Origin: Chloroflexota bacterium
GTDB taxonomy: Bacteria > Chloroflexota > Dehalococcoidia > Lucifugimonadales > SAR202-VII-2
Assembly (NCBI GenBank): GCA_003228115.1
Contig: QEVV01000001.1
Coordinates: forward strand, 1-64,000
Direction of reading: 5' to 3'
Length of the DNA: 64,000 nt
The notes under the pieces are model-generated. The model searched no databases, was not told the DNA's origin, and worked only from the letters and a program-made list of their open reading frames with translations. This document shows, piece by piece, positions 18,368 to 26,760 of this stretch (the first letter of the stretch is position 1; every line of letters begins with the position of its first letter). The translations under genes and the position numbers were made by a program.

Positions 18368-18543
18368 GTAGGGGCGGTGTCACACCCGCCCGCAGCATCC
18401 GCCATTTCGAACACCCGCCAAAACCAACCCATTCGGTAGGGGCGGTGTCTCAGACCCGCCCGCAACGTTCGCCATTTCGAACGCCCGCCAAAACCAAACC
18501 CATCCGGTAGGGGCGGCGTCCCAGACCCGCCCGCAACGTTCGC
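18368..18543 (+). repeat. Tandem repeat, about 2.6 units of 68-71 bp
   Basis: Units begin at 18368, 18436 and 18507. Each reads gtaggggcgg, a short insert, then cccgcccgca, then CATTTCGAAC and a CCGCCAAAACCAA segment; the third stops after the first half. The first half is itself an inverted repeat (GGGCGG..CCGCCC) related to the GTAGGGGCG palindromes elsewhere. It occupies nearly the whole gap between the two carboxyltransferase paralogues. Confidence 0.85.
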
Positions 18544-18572
18544 CTGCTACGCCTGCACCCCCAGCGCGGGAG

Positions 18573-20045
18573 CTAGCCTCCCACCGATGCGCCAGGCGCA
18601 TCGGCCTTTGTTCGGCCCATGCTGAGTGTCATCCCAGGCCGGGTAAGGTGAATGCGCCGATTGTTCGTCTTCGTGAGTTCCTGGACTAGCGATACAATAG
18701 GCGAACCGGTAACGACGTACTCGCTCGGCGTCACCAGCTTGTTCCGCATCTCGTCATCCACCTGCAAGCGGAACATCAACTCTTCATCCGAGATGTGCGA
18801 GCCTCCGCTGACCTTTTTTAGTTCTTCGATTGACCGGTCGTCAGCCGGTTCCTCTTCGTACTTCCGAGCCTGAGAGCGGTCGAGGATCTTGGCACGGACA
18901 TCCTGATCCATCTCGGTAATGGCTTCGTCTCCGTACCGGCCCAGGGCATACAGAATGATGTGGTCGCTGACCTCTTTGTATCGCTCGCCTGAGATGATGT
19001 TCATTGCAGCCTGAACACCCACGAATTGCGCCAGCGGAGTAATCATAATGGGATGTCCCAGCTCCGCCTTAACCCTACCCGCCTCATCTAGCACTTCTTC
19101 CATCTTGTGCTCGTACCCAACCTCCTGAAGCTGACGGCGCAGGTTGCCTTTCATAGCTCCCGGCATCTGGTGAAGATACTGTCGGGAGTCGTACTCGGAC
19201 GGCGCGCCGATGGGATAGCCCTTCTCTTTAGCGATGGCAGTCCAGTATTCCGTGACGTGCTTGAGGGGTTCTTCATTAATGTTGACATCGTAGCCCATGG
19301 AACGCGCATTGCGGGCCAGATTGTGAACTGAGGGTTGCGCTCCCCCATACGAAAGGGGAGGAATGGTCGAATTGATAATAAGTATGCCCAGCTTCACGCA
19401 TTCCAGAGCCACCGAAGTTCCTAGGCCGGTGGTGTCATGGCCATGAAGCTCGAACTCTATGCCGGGCGCGTTCTTCATGATGAGCGGAACAAGGGTCCGG
19501 GCTCGCTCCACTGTCAGCAGCCCGTCAACATCCTTGAGGCAGATGCGGAAAGGCTTCAGCGCAGCTGCGCCCCTGGCCCGCTCTGCGTAGTATTCGTCCG
19601 TGTGCCTCGGCGAAATCGAGAACGCCAGGTTGATAATGTGCTTCAGACCTGCTTCCTTCGCGTCCTGAGACCTTCTCTCCCACACCTTGACCCGATTCCA
19701 AGGATCGGAGATGCGAGTCTGAGACGCCCCTATGTTGGCCGCAATCCGGTAGCCCAGAGAGCGCATGATGGACGGCCCTGGCTTGAAGCTCTGAAGCCCC
19801 CCTCCGTGAAACCGCATGGGAGTCTTCTTCAAACGCTCTTTGAGCAGCCGGTACCCATCAAATGGGTGCTCAAAATGAATCGGCATGTTCTTTTCAGGGT
19901 TGCCCCAGCCACACTCGATAGCATCGAACCCAACCTCATCAATGTACTCAGCCGGCTTGAGCATCATCCCCAAGGTCATATTGGCGGCCCACACACACAG
20001 CTGACCGTCACGAATGGTCACGTCAACAAATTTCACTTCTGCCAT
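18573..20045 (-). CDS. Stand-alone carboxyltransferase, paralogue of the downstream gene
   Basis: 490 aa, clearly homologous along its whole length to the gene at 16886-18352. The same features are present: VDVTIRDGQLCVW at the first strand, ICLKDVDGLLT with the carboxyl-accepting lysine, HGHDTTG, ITPLAQFVGVQA, and a short C-terminal extension ending RPGMTLSMGRTK in place of a biotin domain. Differences cluster in the middle of the barrel and near residue 420. Conservation of the odd RDGQL signature in both copies argues that it is functional rather than decay. GGGAGG lies just upstream of the ATG. The pair probably form a heteromer or handle two related acyl substrates; this is inference. 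Confidence 0.88.
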   Translation of the reverse strand: MAEVKFVDVTIRDGQLCVWAANMTLGMMLKPAEYIDEVGFDAIECGWGNPEKNMPIHFEHPFDGYRLLKERLKKTPMRFHGGGLQSFKPGPSIMRSLGYRIAANIGASQTRISDPWNRVKVWERRSQDAKEAGLKHIINLAFSISPRHTDEYYAERARGAAALKPFRICLKDVDGLLTVERARTLVPLIMKNAPGIEFELHGHDTTGLGTSVALECVKLGILIINSTIPPLSYGGAQPSVHNLARNARSMGYDVNINEEPLKHVTEYWTAIAKEKGYPIGAPSEYDSRQYLHQMPGAMKGNLRRQLQEVGYEHKMEEVLDEAGRVKAELGHPIMITPLAQFVGVQAAMNIISGERYKEVSDHIILYALGRYGDEAITEMDQDVRAKILDRSQARKYEEEPADDRSIEELKKVSGGSHISDEELMFRLQVDDEMRNKLVTPSEYVVTGSPIVSLVQELTKTNNRRIHLTRPGMTLSMGRTKADAPGASVGG

Positions 20046-20177
20046 CTAACCCTCCCGATGCGATTTACTAATCTTAGCTCCAAGATTCTAAGGAGCCCTG
20101 AGAACCGTACCGCTGAGAACAACCTCAGCTACCTTGTCATATCGACTCCATCCGTTGTCACTCCGACCTCATCATCA

Positions 20178-20473
20178 TCATTTCGAGCGAAGCCGAGATT
20201 CTTGGTGGTCAACTCAAACGCCCGTCCCTCAGTCCCACGAGCGTCATCCCTTCCAGAAGGATGGAATCCCCGCCCTGCCAGGCACCATTCTTCACTTTCA
20301 ACACAAGGAGCGCAAGCCCAAGCCAGGAGGCGAACCTGGAACCTACATACTCCCAACGACCCCAGACGTTAGAAGCGACTCTAGTGAGCCTTTATCTGAA
20401 GCCGCCTAGTCCGGGAATGCGGCCACCAGATGAATAACAGCCGTAGGGGCGTTCAATTGAACGCCCCTACGGC
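20178..20473. repeat. REP-like element and a perfect 34-bp palindrome in a 540-bp gap
   Basis: 20178-20204 (tttcgagcgaagccgagattc) is a member of the small dispersed class also seen at 30195. At 20440-20473 lies a perfect palindrome with arms GCCGTAGGGGCGTTCAA/TTGAACGCCCCTACGGC, the best copy of the 8585 element. It is about 110 bp from the amidohydrolase stop and could end transcription from either side. No gene is seen in 20046-20584. Confidence 0.75.
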
Positions 20474-20584
20474 TACGGTACTTTGGCAACGAGATTAGCT
20501 GCCCATCAATCGATCCATCAATTCCGGGGAGTGTTAGCCACTGACCCCTACGTAGGGAATCACGCTAGCCTCAGCCATCAATGA

Positions 20585-21781
20585 CTACTTGGCCGCTGGC
20601 ACTCCCAATTGGTAGAACGCCGCGCAGTTGTCCCACAGGATCTTGCGCCGGTCTTCGTCGGTCAACTCCAGCTTGAACAGCTGGTCGGTAGCGTACGGGA
20701 ACTTCGAGTCACCGTGCGGGTAGTCCGTTGAATAGACGATCTTGTCATTGCCTAAGTAGTCCAAGGCGTACCGTGCTGGCTCTTCGTCCGGCTCAATCGA
20801 TATCCAGCACTGACGACGGAAGTAGGTGCTGGGTGGCTCCTTCAGGTCGGGGAACCACACATCTCCTTCCCGCTCCCAGCCCTCGTCCATGCGCCAGAGC
20901 AGCCAGGGCGCCCAGCTGCAGTTCGCTTCCAAGAAGGCCATGCGCAGATCGGGGTGCCGTGCCAACACGCCACCAACGCAAATCGGCGCTATCGCCAGCA
21001 TCTGCTCCATAGGCTGTGCGTACATGCGGCGCATCATAAAGTTCGGTTCGAAGTTGTCGGATATCTGCTTACAAGAAGACGACGACGCCTCGTGCCAGCC
21101 AACGGGCAGACCCAGCTTCTCCAGCGCTGTCCACAAAGGCTCGTAGTAAGCGTCGTACCAGTTGCGGCCGTTGGCGATATTGGCCCGCATGAACACAGAC
21201 ACGAACCCCAGGTCCTTTGCGCAGCGCTCAGCCTCCTCAATCGCCGAATCCACATCAAAAGGCGAGATCATCCCTGACCCGTACATGCGACCGGGATGCT
21301 CTTGGCAAAAGTCGTAGAGCCAATTGTTGTAGGCCCGAGCCAGCGCCGCCGCCAGGCGGGGCTCCATGTTTGGTTCCACCAGCGTCTGGAGTCCCCTGCT
21401 GGGGAACATCACGGCCACATCAAGGCCCTCTGCCTCCATCGCCTCTAGCTGAACATCCGGTGTCCACCCGCGCTCCGCGGAAGTGCGGTACGTCTTCTGG
21501 TTGCTCTCGTAGTTGTGTCCCCTGCCGAACTTGTTCCTCTCGAAGTAGCGCTCGCCCGGAGCAGCCTGGGAACCGTTCCCGCCAGAGACACCGTTCTCTG
21601 CGTCAGGAAGCCCCCACAACCTGCCGTCAGGGTGGACCATCCGTAGGTCGCGCACATTCTCGGACAAGAGACCGTGGGGCGCCCGGCTTTGAAACTCAGG
21701 TTCCAAATAGCGCTGCCACAGATCAGGGGGCTCCATGATGTGCATATCGCTGTCCATCACCTTGAAGCCATTCTTTGCCAT
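20585..21781 (-). CDS. Amidohydrolase-related metal-dependent hydrolase (amidohydrolase 2 type)
   Basis: 398 aa from the ATG at 21781, preferred over 21802 because GGAG sits about 8 bases upstream and the inferred promoter start is only just before 21802. Features of the COG2159 group are present: VMDSDMHIMEPPDLW at the N-terminus, where the first metal ligands are reduced to a single His in this sub-branch, GWHEASSSS at about residue 212, and DYPHGDSKFPYA near 360 with the catalytic aspartate. Relatives include decarboxylases and hydrolases of aromatic or cyclic compounds, and marine SAR202-type genomes carry many. The substrate is unknown. It lies upstream of the two carboxyltransferases on the same strand, separated by a 540-bp gap. 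Confidence 0.88.
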   Translation of the reverse strand: MAKNGFKVMDSDMHIMEPPDLWQRYLEPEFQSRAPHGLLSENVRDLRMVHPDGRLWGLPDAENGVSGGNGSQAAPGERYFERNKFGRGHNYESNQKTYRTSAERGWTPDVQLEAMEAEGLDVAVMFPSRGLQTLVEPNMEPRLAAALARAYNNWLYDFCQEHPGRMYGSGMISPFDVDSAIEEAERCAKDLGFVSVFMRANIANGRNWYDAYYEPLWTALEKLGLPVGWHEASSSSCKQISDNFEPNFMMRRMYAQPMEQMLAIAPICVGGVLARHPDLRMAFLEANCSWAPWLLWRMDEGWEREGDVWFPDLKEPPSTYFRRQCWISIEPDEEPARYALDYLGNDKIVYSTDYPHGDSKFPYATDQLFKLELTDEDRRKILWDNCAAFYQLGVPAAK

Positions 21782-21818
21782 GTTTGCTCTCCAATTTTCC
21801 ATTCCTTAGATAGGCTGG

Positions 21819-21848
21819 ATGTAATCACGCGCCAAGAGGGGGTGTCAA
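21819..21848 (-). promoter_or_regulatory. Predicted promoter TTGACA-18-TTACAT for the amidohydrolase
   Basis: On the minus strand, TTGACA occupies 21848-21843 and TTACAT 21824-21819 with an 18-bp spacer. It points at the amidohydrolase, giving a leader of about 30 nt to the ATG at 21781. Confidence 0.55.
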
Positions 21849-22076
21849 GAGAAGCCGCCTGTCTCTACGACTCCCAGTCACGGTGACCCAACACCAACAA
21901 CCAGGCAAGCACTTTCATCGGCAGGGCTTCTATCGCCGCCTAAGGCAGATAACCCGTGGCATCAGACCACAATTGAGCCAGGACCAGCGCCGTAGGAGGC
22001 GGAGACATCGGGAAGCGCACGAATGTCCGGCCTCCGCGCCCGAAAACGATTCGCCCCCCCCTGCCGCAGGGCCAAC

Positions 22077-22583
22077 GGGGTGCAGGGCGCAGCCCGCCGG
22101 GGGGTCACAGGGGGAGTCCCCCTGTAAAGAAACGTTCGAGGGCGGGCCGGGTGGGACAGCGGCGTCCGCCAATCCAAGCCGTTAACCAGAAAACAACGCC
22201 GCTTCTAGCCAAAGAAGCCACGCTCGACAACTTGGTCGCTGGTTAAGAAAGGATGCCTAAGTCCTCTAAGCGCCGCAGGTCGCGGGTGCAGGGCGCAGCC
22301 CGCCGGGGTGACAGGGGTGTCCCCTGTAAAGAAACATTCGAGGGCGGGCCGGGTGGGACAGCGGCGTCCGTCAATCCAAGCCGTTAACCAGAAAACAACG
22401 CCATTTCTAGCCAAGGAGACCACCCCCTGACCACGTTATCGCTGGCCGAGAGAGGACGCTTAACTCCCTTCAACGCCTCCGGCTGCGGGTGCAGAGGCGC
22501 AGCCACGCCGGGGGCGTGGGGACCAGACGTCCGCCCACAAATCAACGTTCGGGCCCAGGCCCAGCGGGACAGCGGCGTCCGCC
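22077..22583 (+). repeat. Dispersed two-hairpin repeat, array of three
   Basis: Cores start at 22077, 22284 and 22487 (periods 207 and 203). The first two share about 60 further bases after the core (ccaatccaagccgttaacca, then gaaaacaacgcc), so the true unit is about 200 bp. The third core is degraded but keeps a changed, still self-complementary second stem (GTGGGGACC..GTCCGCCCAC). Both first stems have three G/C pairs rather than four. The array fills most of 21782-22640, which has no gene. Confidence 0.85.
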
Positions 22584-22640
22584 ACCGTCGACCGCCAGCA
22601 AACTCATCGCTTCAAACCGGCCCACTCTCCCAAGCGCAGA

Positions 22641-22674
22641 AAAAGAAAGCGCCCCCAGAATCGGGGGCGCTTTC
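22641..22674 (-). terminator. Rho-independent terminator after the zinc-ribbon gene
   Basis: A 12-bp stem, GAAAGCGCCCCC/GGGGGCGCTTTC, with a short loop, followed on the minus strand by TTTTTCTG. It begins about 20 bp after the zinc-ribbon stop codon. Confidence 0.9.
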
Positions 22675-22694
22675 AGCACTGTGCGAAAGGCTTT

Positions 22695-22835
22695 CTATCC
22701 CTTGCCTATACGGAACACCTTTGTTCCGCAGACCGGACAGATCCCTTGCGTGGCCGGACGGCCGTTCTTCAAGGTCACCTGTGCTGGATCTTTTATCTCT
22801 CGCTTTTCCCGGCACTTAAAACAATAGGCGTCCAT
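22695..22835 (-). CDS. DUF5679-type zinc-ribbon microprotein
   Basis: 46 aa. Two cysteine pairs, CFKC (residues 5-8) and CPVC (33-36), with the middle segment KNGRPATQG and the ending GTKVFRIGKG, match the small zinc-ribbon family DUF5679, common in Chloroflexota and actinobacteria. It probably binds one zinc ion; the function is unknown, with nucleic-acid or ribosome association plausible. The ATG (22835) follows a strong GAGGAGGA site, a promoter lies 50 bp upstream and a terminator directly after the gene. It is thus a complete stand-alone transcription unit even though it is short enough to be skipped by gene finders. Confidence 0.88.
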   Translation of the reverse strand: MDAYCFKCREKREIKDPAQVTLKNGRPATQGICPVCGTKVFRIGKG

Positions 22836-22881
22836 GCAGCGTTCCTCCTCTACGAGTGCTCAGCGTCAAAACTGGTCTGAC

Positions 22882-22909
22882 TTTATAGTCATCGCTTTGG
22901 GCTTGTCAA
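22882..22909 (-). promoter_or_regulatory. Predicted promoter TTGACA-16-TATAAA for the zinc-ribbon gene
   Basis: Minus strand: TTGACA at 22909-22904 and TATAAA at 22887-22882 with a 16-bp spacer. Transcription would start near 22875, about 40 nt ahead of the ATG. Confidence 0.7.
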
Positions 22910-23016
22910 GGCGCTCCGTGCCTAGCGGGCGGACATGTTGCCGCGGAGTCACTCCGTGCGCAAATTTCTCTCGTGCCCCAACATTCTCGCCATTAGCGCC
23001 TACTATCCCAAGACTT

Positions 23017-23949
23017 TTACGCGAATCGCAATTCAGTGGCCTGCTTCCCCTTCTCTGACGCGAAAACTCTCTCAGGCTCCCACTGATGCTTTACCCAATT
23101 GTAGTTGGCAAGAGCCAGGAACCGCCCGTCATCGGAATAGAGACGGCACGTTTCTTGATGCAGTGATGGCAGGCGAGGTGTTGGAAACGACACTGGCTGG
23201 CCGTTGCTGAGATATTTCTCCCCTGCCGGACCGACCACCGCGGCGCGCAAATGGAGCGCAATGGTGTCCATAGCCAAAACGTACTGCTGCCAATCCCCGC
23301 GATCGGCAGCGTCCCGCAGGTCGTCTGCTGAAAGCGCCGTCTCGATAGGATAGTGGCCAGTACGGAGTCGAGTTAGGTTCACAGCATGACCGCCCACCTC
23401 AAGCGCCTCCCCAAGATCGTGGGCCAGAGAACGCACATAAACGCCCCTGTGACACTCTACCTCTACCGTAAGGGTCGGCAACGCCCAGGCCACAACCTCA
23501 AGACGGGAAATAACCACCTTTCTGGGCTCCCGGGGCACTTCCTCTCCCGCCCTGGCAAGCTCATACAGACGCTTTCCATCTTGTTTTAAGGCGCTATACA
23601 TAGGAGGCACCTGATAGCTAACACCCACAAACGAGGCCAAAGCGCTCGCAATGCGCTCCTGGCTCAAATGAGATGCGTCCCGCACAGCCACAATGCTGCC
23701 CTCGCCATCATACGTGTCGGTCTCTGTGCCAAGCACGATGTCGGTTCTGTATAGCTTTGGTGTGTTGACCAAGTGCTCCATCAGCCGGGTTGCCTGGCCC
23801 AGAAGAATGGGAAGCACGCCGGTGGCCTGGGGGTCAAGAGTACCGCCATGCCCCACCCGTTTCTCCCGAGTCAGCCGCTTCACAAGGCGGACCAAGTCCA
23901 TCGAGGTCCACCCCTCCGGCTTGTTCATGTTCAAGACGCCGTTTATCAA
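23017..23949 (-). CDS. truB: tRNA pseudouridine(55) synthase TruB
   Basis: About 310 aa. The start is taken at TTG (23949), which follows GGAG by five bases and gives the normal N-terminus, reading NGVLNMNKPEGWTSMDLV. An upstream in-frame GTG at 23976 has no such site. Motif I is RVGHGGTLDPQATGVLP with the catalytic aspartate. A TruB C-terminal domain follows (GLANY-like FLALANYNW near the end), indicating the longer two-domain type. It isomerises U55 in the T-loop of tRNAs. It follows rbfA in the usual order of the nusA-infB cluster, but a palindromic repeat lies in between. Confidence 0.95.
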   Translation of the reverse strand: MINGVLNMNKPEGWTSMDLVRLVKRLTREKRVGHGGTLDPQATGVLPILLGQATRLMEHLVNTPKLYRTDIVLGTETDTYDGEGSIVAVRDASHLSQERIASALASFVGVSYQVPPMYSALKQDGKRLYELARAGEEVPREPRKVVISRLEVVAWALPTLTVEVECHRGVYVRSLAHDLGEALEVGGHAVNLTRLRTGHYPIETALSADDLRDAADRGDWQQYVLAMDTIALHLRAAVVGPAGEKYLSNGQPVSFPTPRLPSLHQETCRLYSDDGRFLALANYNWVKHQWEPERVFASEKGKQATELRFA

Positions 23950-24077
23950 ACTATCTCCGAACGAAACCAGCAGCACGTCTCAAGATTGGCCAACTATCAG
24001 GACGACCGACGACTCTCTTCGCTTGGCCGCAGTAGGGACTTTTCCGGAGCCCGTCCCCAGCATTGGCGCCCACCGAT

Positions 24078-24109
24078 GTAGGGGCGTTCAACTGAACGCC
24101 CCTCGTAGG
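24078..24109. repeat. Palindromic GTAGGGGCG element between rbfA and truB
   Basis: The core GGGGCGTTCAACTGAACGCCCC matches the elements at 8585 and 20440 except for one central base. Its position inside an otherwise co-directional cluster means that truB is either expressed through it or has its own promoter. Confidence 0.7.
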
Positions 24110-24161
24110 TCATCGAACAACGCCCATTAACAAGACAGCGGCCGAACCGGCAACAAGGCTC

Positions 24162-24527
24162 CTACTGCGAGGCTGCCGACGAATCGGCCTCATCTCCAAC
24201 CTTGTCTATAAGCCGCAGAAGCCTTCCCCCGGCTTCCAATGACCGGTCCAGAATGAACTCCAGAGCCGGTGTCTTCTTGATTTCCAGGCGCTTACCCAGC
24301 TCTCGCCGCAGAAAACCTGAAGCTCCTACCAGCACCTTGAAGACTTCCTTCCGCTCCTTCTCCGACCCCATGGCGCTGACATACACGCGCGCCTGACTCA
24401 GATCTGGCGAGGTCATAACCTCGGTTACGCTGACAAGGGTTTTGAGGCGAGGGTCGTTTGCCTGGCTGAGCAGGTCGCTGAGAGCCTGACGTATCAGCCC
24501 GTTAACCTGCACCGTACGTCTGCTCAA
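24162..24527 (-). CDS. rbfA: 30S ribosome-binding factor RbfA
   Basis: 121 aa, normal length. The opening RTVQVNGLIRQALSDLL and the KH-fold core DPRLKTLVSVTEVMTSPDLSQARVYV (about 25-50) are typical, as is the LRRELGKRLEIKKTPALEFILD segment. It binds the 30S subunit during maturation of the 16S 5' end and in cold adaptation. It follows infB by about 84 bp that contain a terminator-like hairpin. Confidence 0.95.
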   Translation of the reverse strand: MSRRTVQVNGLIRQALSDLLSQANDPRLKTLVSVTEVMTSPDLSQARVYVSAMGSEKERKEVFKVLVGASGFLRRELGKRLEIKKTPALEFILDRSLEAGGRLLRLIDKVGDEADSSAASQ

Positions 24528-24550
24528 AGGTCACCTCGGGATTGGGGGGG

Positions 24551-24598
24551 GAGCAAAACTAAGCCCCGGCCGGCCCTCCATGGGAACCAGGCCGGGGC
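24551..24598 (-). terminator. Terminator-like hairpin between infB and rbfA
   Basis: The stem GCCCCGGCC/GGCCGGGGC (24563-24571 with 24590-24598) has an 18-base loop that can pair further, and is followed on the minus strand by TTAGTTTTGC. It could end or attenuate transcription from infB, giving rbfA-truB partly separate control. Confidence 0.65.
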
Positions 24599-24611
24599 CC
24601 TCCGTTACAAA

Positions 24612-26426
24612 TTATCTGGCCACCTTCTCCTGGTGATGTATCTCCAGAAGGTCGCCCACCTCGAAGGCGTCAAAGCCATCGAGCACTATGCCGCCCTCCA
24701 TGCCATTGGTCAGCTCGCGAACGTCGTTCTTGAAGTGCCTCAGGCTGCGAACCGCGCCATCGAAGAGCAACTCCTTACCTCGGTGCACTCTTGCGGAAGC
24801 ATTACGCATCACCTTGCCATCCTGCACCATGATGCCTGCGATCTTGTTGCGGCGTCCGATCTGGAACACCTCCCGCACCTCTACGTGCCCGTCGATTACC
24901 TCTTCGACCTCTGCAAGCCCCATGCCGGCTACGACCTGGGTCAAGTCGTCGATCAGCCGATAGATAATGTCGTAGTGACGTATCTCCACGCCCTCTTGAT
25001 CGGCGATACGGCGCGCTCCTGGTTCAGGTCTGGCTCCAAAGGACACGATGATCGCCTTGGAAGCTATGGCCAAAAGTACGTCGCTGTCCGTGATGCTGCC
25101 GCTTGAGGCATGAAGCAGGTTCACCTTGACCCGCTGGTTGCTGAGCTGAGCTATTGAGGCTGTTACCGCATCAATAGTGCCCTGCACATCCGTCTTCACT
25201 ATAAGGTTGAGTTCCTCGGCCACGCCGCTACGGATCTGCGAATACATCTCCTCAAGACCTGCAACGTGCCGGGCCTGGTCGTGTTCCCTGATCCGCGCCT
25301 CTACTAAGAGGCGCGCCTCCTGTTCACTGCCAACCACTTCAAGGATATCGCCTGCTTCTGGCAGCTCCGAGAGACCGCTGATCTCCACCGGCATTGCAGG
25401 CCCAGCTTCCTTCACTCGATGGCCAGCGTCGTTGAACAGGGCCTTGACCCGCCCACGCAACCTTCCCACCACAGCATGGTCGCTCTGATGGAGCGTCCCT
25501 GCTTGCACAAGAACTGTAGCCACTGGACCCTTGCCGCGAGTCATTTTGGCCTCAACCACCACGCCCCGCGCGGCGCGGTCCGGATTGGCCTTCAGGTCCT
25601 CAACTTCAGCGACAAGAAGCAAGTTCTCCAGGAGGTCATCGATGCCGGTGCCAACCTTCGCTGACACTGCAACGGAAACCACATCTCCACCCCAATCCTC
25701 AACGAGCAGGTTATGCTCGGCCAACTGCCGCTTGACCCTGTCGAGGTCGGCGTCTGGCCGGTCCACCTTGTTGATAGCCACGACAATGGGCACCTTGGCC
25801 GCCTTGGCGTGGTTTATGGCTTCAATCGTTTGGGGCATGATGCCGTCGTCAGCAGCAACAACCAACACGGCTATGTCCGTAACCTGCGCGCCACGGGCGC
25901 GCATAGCTGTGAAGGCTTCGTGACCGGGGGTATCGATAAAGGTTACTTTCTTGCCGTTACATTCGGTCTGGTAGGCCCCCATGTGTTGGGTAATCCCTCC
26001 AGCCTCTTTGTCTACAACATTGGCTTTGCGGATAGAATCAAGGAGAGTGGTCTTTCCGTGGTCTACGTGACCCAGAATGGTCACAACAGGAGGGCGATGC
26101 TGCAGTTTCGCGGGGTCTTCCTCGGCATTCAGACCAACCCGTCCACCCCTCACACCCTCTTGCTGGGCAGACTCGCTTTGCACTGGCTCCAGCCCAAAGT
26201 CCCTGACCACTGAAGCCGCAGCCTCGTAGTCCACGAACTGGTTCACCGCGGCCATGATCCCGTTGCGCATAAACTGCTTGATCACATCGACGGGCGTAAG
26301 GCCCAGCAAATCCGCGAGCTGACCCACGCTCACTGCGTTGGGAATCCGGACCTCGCGAGATTTCAGACGGACATCTTTGGAGGGAGTCTTGCCCGCCGTT
26401 GCCGCGCCGCTGTCACTTGTTGTCAT
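24612..26426 (-). CDS. infB: Translation initiation factor IF-2 (short form)
   Basis: 604 aa, much shorter than the 800-1000 aa of many bacteria because the long acidic N-terminal region is missing; only an IF2-N-like segment ([25 protein letters not shown], about 33-57) precedes the G domain. G1 is [10 protein letters not shown] (about 118-127), followed by DTPGHE and NKVD. C-terminal domains C1 and C2 are intact ([30 protein letters not shown]). It positions initiator tRNA and joins subunits using GTP. Dehalococcoidia are known for a similarly short IF-2. It is directly downstream of ylxR with a gap of about 23 bp. Confidence 0.97.
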   Translation of the reverse strand: MTTSDSGAATAGKTPSKDVRLKSREVRIPNAVSVGQLADLLGLTPVDVIKQFMRNGIMAAVNQFVDYEAAASVVRDFGLEPVQSESAQQEGVRGGRVGLNAEEDPAKLQHRPPVVTILGHVDHGKTTLLDSIRKANVVDKEAGGITQHMGAYQTECNGKKVTFIDTPGHEAFTAMRARGAQVTDIAVLVVAADDGIMPQTIEAINHAKAAKVPIVVAINKVDRPDADLDRVKRQLAEHNLLVEDWGGDVVSVAVSAKVGTGIDDLLENLLLVAEVEDLKANPDRAARGVVVEAKMTRGKGPVATVLVQAGTLHQSDHAVVGRLRGRVKALFNDAGHRVKEAGPAMPVEISGLSELPEAGDILEVVGSEQEARLLVEARIREHDQARHVAGLEEMYSQIRSGVAEELNLIVKTDVQGTIDAVTASIAQLSNQRVKVNLLHASSGSITDSDVLLAIASKAIIVSFGARPEPGARRIADQEGVEIRHYDIIYRLIDDLTQVVAGMGLAEVEEVIDGHVEVREVFQIGRRNKIAGIMVQDGKVMRNASARVHRGKELLFDGAVRSLRHFKNDVRELTNGMEGGIVLDGFDAFEVGDLLEIHHQEKVAR

Positions 26427-26449
26427 ACAACTCCTGCGTTACTACGTTT

Positions 26450-26737
26450 TCACTTAGCCGTTAAAGCCTCACCATGAGCTCGAAGCTTGGCTTTGTCCGT
26501 GGGCGTCAGTTTCCCTCGCAATGCCCGCTCGAACCGGCCAATTTTCTGTTGGACTAACGCCTGCTCCCAGCATTCACTCCGGCCGCATAAATAGGCTCCA
26601 CGACCGTTCATTTTCCCCGTCTCGTCCACTGCCACCTCACCCTGAGAGGTGTGGACCACTCGTACCAGGTCTCCCTTGGCCCGCTTCGTTCCGCAGGCTA
26701 CGCACGAGCGCTCAGGTACGTGCTTCAATTTAACCAT
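26450..26737 (-). CDS. ylxR: YlxR/RnpM family RNA-binding protein (DUF448)
   Basis: 95 aa. The family motif ERSCVACGTKRAKGDLVRVV (about 9-28) is followed by GRGAYLCGRSECWEQAL (about 46-62). In B. subtilis the homologue has been reported to bind RNase P RNA and modulate it. Here it sits in its canonical place between nusA and infB, and is almost certainly co-transcribed. The start overlaps no other gene and lies 24 bp after the nusA stop. Confidence 0.93.
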   Translation of the reverse strand: MVKLKHVPERSCVACGTKRAKGDLVRVVHTSQGEVAVDETGKMNGRGAYLCGRSECWEQALVQQKIGRFERALRGKLTPTDKAKLRAHGEALTAK

Positions 26738-26760
26738 TGCTGTCCAGCAAACGTTCGGGG

